A DNA stretch of 14,113 bases from Enteractinococcus helveticum (lineage in GTDB: Bacteria > Actinomycetota > Actinomycetes > Actinomycetales > Micrococcaceae). Shown piece after piece: positions 1-6,885 of the stretch; the first letter of the stretch is position 1; each line of letters begins with the position of its first letter. The DNA lies in contig NZ_DYXC01000091.1 of NCBI RefSeq assembly GCF_020742345.1, positions 1 through 14,113 of the forward strand, given 5' to 3'. The notes beneath the pieces are model-generated. The model saw nothing but the letters and a program-made list of their open reading frames with translations. It did not search any database and was not told the origin of the DNA. The translations under genes were made by a program, and so were the position numbers.

Positions 1-91
1 TGGCGGAGGCGGGGGGATTCGAACCCCCGGTCCGCGTTACACAGACCCTTCATTAGCAGTGAAGTCCAATCGGCCTCTCTGGCACGCCTCC
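1..91 (-). tRNA. tRNA-Ser (anticodon GCU)
   Basis: On the minus strand this reads as a complete class II tRNA. The acceptor stem GGAGGCG pairs with CGCCUCC, followed by discriminator G and an encoded CCA whose last base is window position 1. The anticodon arm CUUCA-CUGCUAA-UGAAG carries anticodon GCU (reads AGC/AGU serine codons). A long variable arm follows, as expected for serine tRNA, and the T arm contains GGUUCGAAUCC. It is transcribed away from the neighbouring acyl-CoA synthetase gene. Confidence 0.97.
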
Positions 92-130
92 AGGTTATTG
101 AACGGCAAAGTGCGCTCAAATAACCCTCTT

Positions 131-159
131 ACCATATCGAATGGAATCGATTTGAGCAA
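131..159 (-). promoter_or_regulatory. candidate sigma70-type promoter of tRNA-Ser(GCU)
   Basis: On the minus strand a TTGCTC hexamer (154-159) and a TATGGT hexamer (131-136) are separated by exactly 17 bp. This would start transcription near position 124, about 33 bases before the tRNA 5' end. The -10 matches the consensus at four of six positions, so this is a reading by eye and not a firm assignment. A 13-bp palindrome lies immediately upstream of the -35. Confidence 0.35.
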
Positions 160-160
160 A

Positions 161-173
161 ACGAACCGTTCGT
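161..173. promoter_or_regulatory. 13-bp palindrome in the tRNA-Ser / acyl-CoA synthetase divergent region
   Basis: ACGAACCGTTCGT has perfect 6-bp arms around one central base. It contains the CGAAC and GTTCG half-sites also found in the palindrome upstream of pcaF, but in inside-out order. It sits between the candidate tRNA promoter and the upstream region of the rightward acyl-CoA synthetase gene, so it may be an operator for either. There is no direct evidence of which protein binds. Confidence 0.4.
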
Positions 174-249
174 CGTGTCGCAGCTACCGTTCTGAAATAT
201 AAGCTGCAGCAGAAGGGCTATGGTGTGATGCACGCAATGTATACATAGT

Positions 250-264
250 CAACCGACTCGGTTG
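250..264. promoter_or_regulatory. 15-bp palindrome just upstream of the acyl-CoA synthetase ribosome binding site
   Basis: CAACCGACTCGGTTG has perfect 7-bp arms and a single-base centre. It ends 11 bases before the GGAGA Shine-Dalgarno (276-280) of the gene starting at 287. It could be an operator or, since the loop would be very tight as RNA, more likely a DNA-level protein site. A TATAAG hexamer at 198-203 is a possible -10 further upstream, without a convincing -35. Confidence 0.4.
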
Positions 265-286
265 GCATCGGCAACGGAGACGAAAC

Positions 287-2200
287 ATGGTGCACAGGCA
301 AGCCCCAGCAACGACATATCGAGCAACATTTGACCGTGCTCGTCAAGAACCCGAAGCGTTCTGGCTCGAACAAGCTCAGACACTGGACTGGCACACCAAA
401 CCCACGACTGCACTTGACTACGACGGTCAATCACAGTGGAAGTGGTTTCCGGATGGGCAGCTCAACATCACGTACCAGGCCCTTGACCGGTGGGTTGCGG
501 AAGGCCGAAACGATCAGCCCGCGTTGATCTGGGACTCTGTCATGACACAGCAAAAGATCACATATACTTACGCCCAACTGCTCGACCAGGTGGCCCGATT
601 AGCCGGAGCACTGCGGAACCAGGGCATTGAGCGCGGTGATCGAGTACTGATTTATATGCCCATGATCCCTGAAGCGCTGATCGCCATGCTGGCGGTTGCC
701 CGGCTCGGCGCCATCCACGTGGTGACCTTTGGCGGATTCGCTCCAAAAGAAATTGCCACGCGGTTGGACGATGCCAAACCAAAAGCCGTGATTGCCGCTA
801 ACGGTGGATTAGAACCGTCCCGCACCGTGCGTTATCTGCCCAATGTGGCCGAAGCCATCGCCATGGCCACACACCAACCCGAGGTCGTCATTGTGAAACA
901 GCGTGGCGAAATTGATGACCGGATTGCCGAATTTGATGCATCGTGGCTGGATTTCGACGAACAACGTTCGACATCAGAACCTGTGGATGCGGTGCCGGTT
1001 GCTGCCACCGACCCGCTGTATTTTTTGCACACCTCCGGGACCACCTCAAAACCCAAGGCCGTAATTCGTGACCACGGCGGTTATGCGGTGGCTGCTGCCT
1101 GGTCGGTTCCAAATATTTATGATGTGGCACCTGGCGAGGTCATGTTTGTGGCCTCAGACGTTGGATGGGTGGTCGGTCACACCTATATTGTGTATGCGCC
1201 GCTGGTAGCCGGTGCCACCACGGTGATGTATGAGGGCAAGCCGGTGGGAACACCCGACGCCGGAGCGTTCTGGCGGGTGGCTGCAGAACACGGAGCGAAG
1301 ATGATTTTCTCGGCTCCCACCGCCTACCGGGCGATTCGAGCTGCCGACCCTACGGGAGAACAATGGAAACGCTACGACATGTCAAAACTGACCAATATTT
1401 TCTCAGCCGGGGAGCGTCTGGATGAGGACACCTACCACTGGCTGGGGAAGATAACCGGCAAACCGGTGGTGGATCACTGGTGGCAGACGGAAACCGGCTG
1501 GCCGATTGCGGCAAATCTGCGCGGCTTAGCGCCGATGCCACTGAAAGCTGGTTCACCGTCCGTGCCGGTACCCGGGTATGACGTGGGGGTCGTGAACCCA
1601 CTGGGGGAGCCCGTCGAACCGGGTACCGAGGGCAATATTGTCATCAAGCTGCCGCTGCCTCCGGGAGCAATGGTCGGGCTGTATGGCGAACCAGAACGGT
1701 TCCATTTATCGTATTTGGCGGCGTTTCCTGGGTATTACGAAACCGGAGACACCGGATATATCGATGACGACGGCTATGTGTTTGTGCTGGGGCGTTCGGA
1801 CGACGTCATCAACGTTGCCGGGCACCGGTTATCGACCGGCACGCTGGAATCGGTGATTGCCGAGCATCCGGCAGTGGCTGAGACCGCGGTCATCGGGGTG
1901 AATGATGGGCTCAAGGGCCAAAAACCGGTTGCTTATGTGGTCTTGACGGCCGATGCCAATATTTCGCCCGAGCAGTTAGCCAAAGAGTTGGTTGCTAAGG
2001 TGCGAAAAGATTTCGGTGCTGTGGCAGCATTCCGTGATGTCGATGTGGTTTCAGCACTGCCGAAAACACGGTCGGGCAAGATTCTGCGGCGTACGATGCG
2101 CTCGATTGTAGAGGGTGAAGACGTCGCTGCCCCGGCGACCATTGATGACGCCGGGGTCCTGGATACGTTTGCTGTCCAGGCGACCCGCTGGGAATCCTAG
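287..2200 (+). CDS. prpE: propionyl-CoA synthetase-like acyl-CoA synthetase (PrpE type)
   Basis: This is a 637-residue AMP-forming short-chain acyl-CoA synthetase that would activate propionate or acetate with ATP and CoA in the cytosol. An acetyl-CoA synthetase-type N-terminal domain spans about residues 10-65. The adenylation core includes the P-loop TSGTTSKPKAV (249-259), SAPTAYRAI (342-350) and WWQTETGWPI (398-407). The C-terminal hinge and CoA region contains YYETGD (483-488), GRSDDVINVAGHRLSTG (502-518) and the acylatable lysine in KTRSGK (Lys598). The VGTPDAGAFWR block and the tryptophan after QTETG are PrpE-like rather than Acs-like. The paired tryptophans are those known to restrict Acs/PrpE enzymes to two- or three-carbon acids. 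The P-loop is unusual: Ser254 and Ala258 replace the common Gly residues. The start ATG follows GGAGA by six bases. The gene is on the opposite strand to the pca genes and ends within pcaR's stop codon. Acetyl-CoA synthetase remains possible. Confidence 0.85.
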   Translation: MVHRQAPATTYRATFDRARQEPEAFWLEQAQTLDWHTKPTTALDYDGQSQWKWFPDGQLNITYQALDRWVAEGRNDQPALIWDSVMTQQKITYTYAQLLDQVARLAGALRNQGIERGDRVLIYMPMIPEALIAMLAVARLGAIHVVTFGGFAPKEIATRLDDAKPKAVIAANGGLEPSRTVRYLPNVAEAIAMATHQPEVVIVKQRGEIDDRIAEFDASWLDFDEQRSTSEPVDAVPVAATDPLYFLHTSGTTSKPKAVIRDHGGYAVAAAWSVPNIYDVAPGEVMFVASDVGWVVGHTYIVYAPLVAGATTVMYEGKPVGTPDAGAFWRVAAEHGAKMIFSAPTAYRAIRAADPTGEQWKRYDMSKLTNIFSAGERLDEDTYHWLGKITGKPVVDHWWQTETGWPIAANLRGLAPMPLKAGSPSVPVPGYDVGVVNPLGEPVEPGTEGNIVIKLPLPPGAMVGLYGEPERFHLSYLAAFPGYYETGDTGYIDDDGYVFVLGRSDDVINVAGHRLSTGTLESVIAEHPAVAETAVIGVNDGLKGQKPVAYVVLTADANISPEQLAKELVAKVRKDFGAVAAFRDVDVVSALPKTRSGKILRRTMRSIVEGEDVAAPATIDDAGVLDTFAVQATRWES

Positions 2201-2955
2201 AGCGCGTTGGAGACCTCGGCGGCAGCTGCCTGCAGCGGGGGTAATAACTCGGTGAGATCCTCGGGAGCCTGGGTGGTAACGGCAACCGAGGTGTTCATGG
2301 CTGCCACGGTGGTACCGGCTCGATTGATAATCGGTACAGCCACCGAAGCTAAGCCAACTTCGAGTTCTTCTTCAACCACGGCGTAGCCCTGCTGTCGAAT
2401 TTGAGCCAATTCGGCACGCAGGGCGGCTGCGTCGGTCATCGTCTGATCGGTTACCTTTGTGAGGTCAGCCGTGGCGAAATACGCGTCCAGCTCCGCGGCG
2501 TTGAGCCCGGCCAACAGGATGCGTCCCATCGAGGTTGCATAGGCCGGAAAGCGAGTCCCAACGGTGATGTTAATCCGCATAATGGATGTGGTTTCTTGGC
2601 GGGCAACATAAACGACGTCGGTGCCGTCCAGCACCGACACAGACGTCGATTGTCCAAGCTGTTGGGACAGGTTCGCTAATACTGGGTCGACTAGTTCAAC
2701 CAGTGGCTGGGAGGCAAGGTAGGCAAACCCCAGGTTCATGATCTTGGGGGTGAGTGCGAAGTGTTTATTATTGGCACGCATGTACCCCAAGTTGACCAGG
2801 GTGTGTACGAAACGTCGCACGGTGGCTCGTGAGAGCCCGGTGGCTTGGGACACTTCGGTGAGCGTCATCTCGGGCGCATGCCCGAAGGCCTCGATAACTT
2901 CGAGGCCCCGGGCAAACGACTGGACGAACAGTGCGGAATTAGTTTCCGGTTGCAT
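2197..2955 (-). CDS. pcaR: IclR-family regulator of the beta-ketoadipate pathway, PcaR type
   Basis: This 252-residue protein has the IclR layout: an N-terminal winged helix-turn-helix (about residues 12-70, with TLTEVSQATGLSRATVRRFV as the HTH) and a C-terminal effector-binding domain. FVQSFARGLEVIEAF at the start and VGTRFPAYATSMGRILLAG in the sensor domain are typical of the PcaR/PcaU/PobR subgroup. Known PcaR proteins respond to beta-ketoadipate and control pca genes. The ATG overlaps the end of pcaJ by 17 bases and has no visible Shine-Dalgarno, so translation is probably coupled to pcaJ. It is the last gene of the pcaFIJR operon, which implies autoregulation through the palindrome upstream of pcaF. 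Its stop codon overlaps that of the convergent acyl-CoA synthetase gene. Confidence 0.9.
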   Translation of the reverse strand: MQPETNSALFVQSFARGLEVIEAFGHAPEMTLTEVSQATGLSRATVRRFVHTLVNLGYMRANNKHFALTPKIMNLGFAYLASQPLVELVDPVLANLSQQLGQSTSVSVLDGTDVVYVARQETTSIMRINITVGTRFPAYATSMGRILLAGLNAAELDAYFATADLTKVTDQTMTDAAALRAELAQIRQQGYAVVEEELEVGLASVAVPIINRAGTTVAAMNTSVAVTTQAPEDLTELLPPLQAAAAEVSNAL

Positions 2956-3595
2956 CTACAAAATCGATGTCGGACTTGGACTGGAGTTGTTCGAAAGTTA
3001 ACCCGAACAGAGCCTTGACGGTCACGGTGCCAGACTCGGACAGTTCAAAGATCCCGTGATCGGTGTACAACCGTGATACACAACCAACACCGGTTAGCGG
3101 GTAGGTGGCTTCAGGAACGAGTTTAATGTCGCCGTCGCGGGTAAATAGGCTCATCATCACATAGACCTGTTTGGCGCCGGTGGCCAAATCCATGGCCCCA
3201 CCTACCGCCGGGATGGCATCCGGTGCACCCGTGTGCCAGTTAGCTAAGTCACCGGTTGCTGAAACCTGGAATGCCCCCAGCACACAGACATCTAGGTGGC
3301 CGCCGCGCATGATCGCAAATGAGTCGGCCTGGTGGAAGAACGCCGCGCCAGGGGTTTCGGTGACCGGGATTTTGCCGGCGTTGATCAGGTCGGCGTCAAT
3401 CTCGTCCTCTTCGGCGGCGCGTCCCATGCCCAACATACCGTTTTCGGTGTGCAGGGTGACGTCGTGTTCTGCGGTCAGATAGTTGGAGACCAGGGTGGGC
3501 TGGCCGATGCCCAAGTTGACGAAGGAACCGGGTTCGATGTCACCGGCAACAATTTCGGCCAGGGTATTACGGTCAACGCGTTCATCACGTAGCAT
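2939..3595 (-). CDS. pcaJ: 3-oxoadipate CoA-transferase subunit B
   Basis: This is the beta subunit (218 residues) of succinyl-CoA:3-oxoadipate CoA-transferase, which makes beta-ketoadipyl-CoA using succinyl-CoA. The family I signature includes VNLGIGQPTLVSNYL (26-40) and the catalytic glutamate in the ENGMLGMG motif (Glu51). GGHLDVCVLGAFQVS and GAMDLATGAK are conserved B-subunit blocks. I place the start at ATG 3595, which leaves one base between the pcaI stop and this ATG (TAATATG). An AAGGAG lies 12 bases upstream, inside the end of pcaI. A GTG at 3619 would add eight residues, but it has no Shine-Dalgarno and the added residues are not family-like. It forms a heteromer with PcaI. Confidence 0.95.
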   Translation of the reverse strand: MLRDERVDRNTLAEIVAGDIEPGSFVNLGIGQPTLVSNYLTAEHDVTLHTENGMLGMGRAAEEDEIDADLINAGKIPVTETPGAAFFHQADSFAIMRGGHLDVCVLGAFQVSATGDLANWHTGAPDAIPAVGGAMDLATGAKQVYVMMSLFTRDGDIKLVPEATYPLTGVGCVSRLYTDHGIFELSESGTVTVKALFGLTFEQLQSKSDIDFVDATGN

Positions 3596-3596
3596 A

Positions 3597-4301
3597 TTAG
3601 TTCTTTGCTCCTTGTTCACGGGCGGCCAGGGCGCTCGATTCGGTTTCGATGGCCACCAGCACGTCGGTGTAAATCGACGGGGTCACAATGTTTTCTGGAT
3701 CCAGGGAACCGGTGGGCAGGATCTCTTCGACCTGCACAATGGTTTGTTTGGCGGCGGTGGCCATGACCGGGCCGAAGTTCCGGGCGGTCTTGCGGTAGAC
3801 GAGGTTGCCCTTCTGGTCAGCCTGGAATGCCTTGATCAGTGCCACATCCCCGTGGATGGGGTACTCCAGCACGTAGTTGCGGCCATTAATCTCGCGAATT
3901 TCTTTGCCCTCGGCAAGCATCGTGCCGTAACCGGTTGGCGTAAAGAACCCGCCAATACCGGCACCAGCGGCACGTAAACGCTCGGCCAGGTTGCCCTGCG
4001 GAACGAGCTCAAGCTCAATCTGCCCGGCACGATAGGCCTCATCGAAATGCCAGGAATCGGACTGGCGTGGAAAGGAACAAATGATTTTATCCACGCGACG
4101 TTCTTTGATCAGTAGCGCCAAGCCCTCATCGGCCTGACCCGCATTATTATTGACGATCGTCAGGTTCTTGGCACCGCCCTCAAGCAGCGCACCAATCAAT
4201 TCCATGGGTTGACCGGCGTTACCAAAACCACCGATCAGGATCGTGGAGCCGTCGTCAATATTGGCAACGGCTTCGCTAGCAGATTCTACAATCTTGGTCA
4301 T
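3597..4301 (-). CDS. pcaI: 3-oxoadipate CoA-transferase subunit A
   Basis: This is the alpha subunit (234 residues) of the succinyl-CoA:3-oxoadipate CoA-transferase. The family I CoA-transferase signature GGFGNAGQP is at residues 24-32, and GAGIGGFFTPTGYGT is the second typical glycine-rich block. NGRNYVLEYPIHGDVALIKA and KGNLVYRKTARNFGPVMA also match the family. The ATG at 4301 has AAAGGA six bases upstream and lies 10 bases after the pcaF stop. The frame stays open back to 4385, but that extension runs into the coding part of pcaF and does not resemble the family. It is cotranscribed with pcaF, pcaJ and pcaR. Confidence 0.95.
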   Translation of the reverse strand: MTKIVESASEAVANIDDGSTILIGGFGNAGQPMELIGALLEGGAKNLTIVNNNAGQADEGLALLIKERRVDKIICSFPRQSDSWHFDEAYRAGQIELELVPQGNLAERLRAAGAGIGGFFTPTGYGTMLAEGKEIREINGRNYVLEYPIHGDVALIKAFQADQKGNLVYRKTARNFGPVMATAAKQTIVQVEEILPTGSLDPENIVTPSIYTDVLVAIETESSALAAREQGAKN

Positions 4302-4311
4302 ATCGTTTCCT

Positions 4312-5505
4312 TTACTCAGTGGCGTCTTCGTTTTCAACAACCATCGCAACACCCTGGCCCACGCCGACACACAATGCGGCGACACCCCAGCGGCGGTTTT
4401 CGGCTTTCAGGCGGCGTGCTAAGGTTCCCAGCACACGCGAGCCGGAAGCACCCAGTGGGTGACCCAGGGCAATTGCTCCACCCCAGGCGTTGACGCGTTC
4501 GTCGTCCAGGGCAATGCCCCAGGAATCCAGATTGACGATCACCTGGGCAGCAAATGCTTCGTTGAGTTCAATGGCGCCGACCTGATCCCAGGTAATACCA
4601 GCGCGTTCCAGCGCCAGGTTGGCAGCAGGAACTGGAGCTTCACCGAAGTACTGTGGTTCATTCGCAGCGGCACCACGTGAGACCACGCGCACCAGTGGGT
4701 CGGCGCCCAGAGTCTCGGCGGCGGCCGCAGAGCCCATCAGTACCACACCGGCTCCGTCGTTCATTGGTGAGGCGTTGCCGGCGGTCACGGTGCCGTTGTC
4801 TTTCCGGAAGACGGTGCGCAGACCGGCCAGTGTTTCCGGTGTGCTCTCTGGGCGAATGGTCTCATCGCGAGTTACGTCGTCAACGGCCACAACCAGGTTG
4901 TCGTAATGTCCGGCTTCCCAGGCGGCGTGTGCGCGCTGGTGAGACTGGGCGGCGAACTGGTCCTGGCGTTCGCGTGAGACACCGTGTTTTTCCACGAGTT
5001 GTTCGGTGGCTTCTCCCAGCGAGACCGTGTATTCGGCGGGCATCTTCGGGTTGACCAGACGCCAGCCCAGCGTGGTGGAAACCATCTGGCTGTGACCGGC
5101 CGGGTAAGCGCGCTCCGGTTTTGGTACTACGTATGGGGCACGCGACATGGACTCGGTACCACCGGTGATCACCAGGTCGTTATCGCCGGCCCCAATCGAA
5201 TAGCTGGCATGGAATGCGGCATCCAGCGAGGAACCACACAGGCGGTTGACGGTAACACCCGGGATGGAGGCGGGTAGCCCAGCCAGCAGTGTCGCCATGC
5301 GCGCCACGTTACGGTTTTCTTCACCGGCGCCGTTGGCATTGCCAAAGACGACGTCGTTGATCTTGGTGTGATCAAGGTTTGGGTAGCGTTGGAGAAGTTT
5401 AGTGATAACAGTGGCGGCTAGATCGTCCGGGCGGACCTTGGCGAGCGCGCCACCCAGCTTTGCAAACGGGGTGCGTACCGCGTCGTAAACATATACCTGC
5501 TGCAT
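4312..5505 (-). CDS. pcaF: beta-ketoadipyl-CoA thiolase
   Basis: This 397-residue thiolase cleaves beta-ketoadipyl-CoA with CoA into acetyl-CoA and succinyl-CoA, the last step of the pathway. The nucleophilic cysteine is Cys90 in VNRLCGSSLDA. The other catalytic residues are His349 in GGAIALGHPLGASGSR and Cys379 in ALCVGVGQG. NEAFAAQ (315-321) is the third conserved block. The length is normal for the family. The generic thiolase fold does not by itself fix the substrate; the PcaF assignment rests on the adjacent pcaIJ and the early VRTPFAKLGGALA sequence. The ATG is preceded by GGAAGG at short spacing. It is the first gene of its operon, downstream of a TATACT box and a PcaR-type palindrome. 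Confidence 0.95.
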   Translation of the reverse strand: MQQVYVYDAVRTPFAKLGGALAKVRPDDLAATVITKLLQRYPNLDHTKINDVVFGNANGAGEENRNVARMATLLAGLPASIPGVTVNRLCGSSLDAAFHASYSIGAGDNDLVITGGTESMSRAPYVVPKPERAYPAGHSQMVSTTLGWRLVNPKMPAEYTVSLGEATEQLVEKHGVSRERQDQFAAQSHQRAHAAWEAGHYDNLVVAVDDVTRDETIRPESTPETLAGLRTVFRKDNGTVTAGNASPMNDGAGVVLMGSAAAAETLGADPLVRVVSRGAAANEPQYFGEAPVPAANLALERAGITWDQVGAIELNEAFAAQVIVNLDSWGIALDDERVNAWGGAIALGHPLGASGSRVLGTLARRLKAENRRWGVAALCVGVGQGVAMVVENEDATE

Positions 5506-5541
5506 GATTCCTTCCGAGCCTGAAGCAAAGGTTCTAACTTA

Positions 5542-5558
5542 TGTTCGCTGTGCGAACA
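5542..5558. promoter_or_regulatory. candidate PcaR operator upstream of pcaF
   Basis: TGTTCGCTGTGCGAACA is a perfect palindrome with 7-bp arms around a 3-base centre. Its core GTTCG-N5-CGAAC closely resembles the known Pseudomonas PcaR site (GTTCGATAATCGCAC). A further GTTCG at 5562-5566 lies 19 bases from the first one in the same orientation, suggesting a second, degenerate site. The palindrome lies about 37-53 bases upstream of the pcaF start codon, in an operon that also encodes PcaR. This is a strong candidate on sequence and context, but binding is inferred. Confidence 0.75.
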
Positions 5559-5581
5559 CAAGTTCGTTCTGTGACACTTTG

Positions 5582-5587
5582 AGTATA
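5582..5587 (-). promoter_or_regulatory. candidate -10 box of the pcaFIJR promoter
   Basis: TATACT on the minus strand matches the sigma70-type -10 consensus at five of six positions. It would start transcription near 5575, placing the PcaR-type palindrome about 17-33 bases downstream as a roadblock-type site. The -35 is poor (TTTCGC at 17 bp). If PcaR acts as an activator here, the true promoter could instead overlap the palindrome. Confidence 0.4.
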
Positions 5588-5633
5588 GCGGTGAAGATCA
5601 CGTAGCGAAAGCTTATGTGACGGACGCATAATA

Positions 5634-5671
5634 AAGGGCCCGATTCAATCCGGTGGTTGAATCGAGCCCTT
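5634..5671 (-). terminator. rho-independent terminator after pcaL
   Basis: The arms at 5634-5648 and 5657-5671 pair over 15 bp with one C-A mismatch, around an 8-base loop. On the minus strand the hairpin is followed by TTTATTATG. It starts 14 bases after the pcaL stop and ends the pobA-pcaHGBL operon before the pcaF promoter. Confidence 0.85.
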
Positions 5672-5685
5672 GTCGCTATGCATCC

Positions 5686-6885
5686 CTAGTTTTCTTGTTC
5701 GTCGTATTCGGCTAAGGCCTGTTTGGCCACAGAGAACGCGACGTTGGCGGCAGGCACCGAACAATAGATGGCGGTCTGCAATAGGATTTCTTTGATCTCA
5801 TCAACCGTGAGGCCGTTGCGGCGCGCTGCTTTGACGTGCATAGCTAGCTCATCCCAGTATTTTCCAGCAACCATCGCGGTCAGGGTTACCGCCGAGCGCA
5901 TCTTGCGGTCCAGCCCCGGGCGGGTCCAGATGGTGCCCCAGGCATAGCGGGTGATCATTTCTTGGAAGTCTGCGGTGAACTCATCGGCGTTGGCGGTAGC
6001 CCGGTCGACGTGTGCGTCCGAGAGAACTTCACGACGAACCACCATCCCGGCGTCGTATATTTCGCTCATGGTCTGGTCGCTGTCGTGCTGGTCAACGTTG
6101 TGACCGGAGAAGAATGCGTGCAGTATATTTGCGGTGCCTTCTGGGTCTTCGGTTGGGCCCTGGTGCGCGACGTTTTCTAACACTGCCGACTGACCGTTTT
6201 GGACTGCTGCAGCCACGGTTCGTGCATGCTCGGGTGGCGAGACCGGATCTTTTTCGCCGGCCAGCGCGAGTAGGGGAGTGGAAATCTGCCCCAGCTCATC
6301 AGACATATCAAATTCTGACAGGGCGATCGAGGCGTGGGCATAGGAGAAGCGTTCGGCGTTTTGCAACGAGTGTAACAGCGCGGTCGAATCGGTGGGGTTT
6401 TGTTCAATGAACCCATCGGCAAACCAGGTCTTTGCTGAGCGCTCCACCATTGCTGGGGTCCCGGCTTTGGCAACAAACTCGGCTCGTTCTTGCCATGCTT
6501 GCGCGGTGCCGAATTTTGGTGAAGAACAGACCATGGCGATCCTGGTAAAGAGCTCCCCATAGCGCAGTGCCAGACGCTGTGCGACAGCCCCGCCCAGCGA
6601 GACCCCGGCAAAAAACACTTGACGGTCAGTGGTTCCGCGAGCTTCGGTAGTCAGTGCGGCAACGGCGTCTGTTAGTCCGTCCAACGTCCACTGTTCGGTG
6701 GATGCTTCGGAACGTCCGTGACCGGGCAGGTCGTAGCCGATGATTTCATAGTGCTCGGCTAATAGTTGGGCGGTCTTACCCCATAGCGGTTCAACGGCGG
6801 TTCCCAGCCCAGGCCCCAAAACCAGCAGTGGTTTGGTTGGATCTGGTGCGGTGAATTGAATACCGGAGATCGTAGGTTGGCTCAT
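5686..6885 (-). CDS. pcaL: fused 3-oxoadipate enol-lactonase / 4-carboxymuconolactone decarboxylase
   Basis: This 399-residue fusion performs two consecutive steps, in PcaD-PcaC order. The N-terminal alpha/beta hydrolase (about residues 1-260) is the enol-lactonase. Its nucleophile is Ser96 in GVSLGG, its acid Asp213 in AGEKDP and its base His241 in NVAHQGP. A short acidic/histidine linker (about 261-273) leads to the 4-carboxymuconolactone decarboxylase domain (about 274-395), with IYDAGMVVRREVLSDAHVDRA, WGTIWTRPGLDRKMRS and WDELAMHVKAARRNGLT. Such fusions are called PcaL in Streptomyces and Rhodococcus. I chose the ATG at 6885 because it overlaps the pcaB stop as ATGA, the usual coupling arrangement, with GTGGAG just upstream. 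A GTG at 6894 would add three residues. Confidence 0.95.
   Translation of the reverse strand: MSQPTISGIQFTAPDPTKPLLVLGPGLGTAVEPLWGKTAQLLAEHYEIIGYDLPGHGRSEASTEQWTLDGLTDAVAALTTEARGTTDRQVFFAGVSLGGAVAQRLALRYGELFTRIAMVCSSPKFGTAQAWQERAEFVAKAGTPAMVERSAKTWFADGFIEQNPTDSTALLHSLQNAERFSYAHASIALSEFDMSDELGQISTPLLALAGEKDPVSPPEHARTVAAAVQNGQSAVLENVAHQGPTEDPEGTANILHAFFSGHNVDQHDSDQTMSEIYDAGMVVRREVLSDAHVDRATANADEFTADFQEMITRYAWGTIWTRPGLDRKMRSAVTLTAMVAGKYWDELAMHVKAARRNGLTVDEIKEILLQTAIYCSVPAANVAFSVAKQALAEYDEQEN

Noticed and set aside
3596..3619. GTG start of pcaJ at 3619
   Set aside because: No Shine-Dalgarno precedes it, and the AAGGAG it would encode through is better used as the signal for ATG 3595.
3483..3977. 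164-codon open frame on the plus strand opposite pcaI/pcaJ
   Set aside because: It crosses the junction of two confirmed genes on the other strand and resembles no family.
4302..4385. N-terminal extension of pcaI to 4385
   Set aside because: It overlaps the end of pcaF with non-family residues. The ATG at 4301 has AAAGGA at good spacing.
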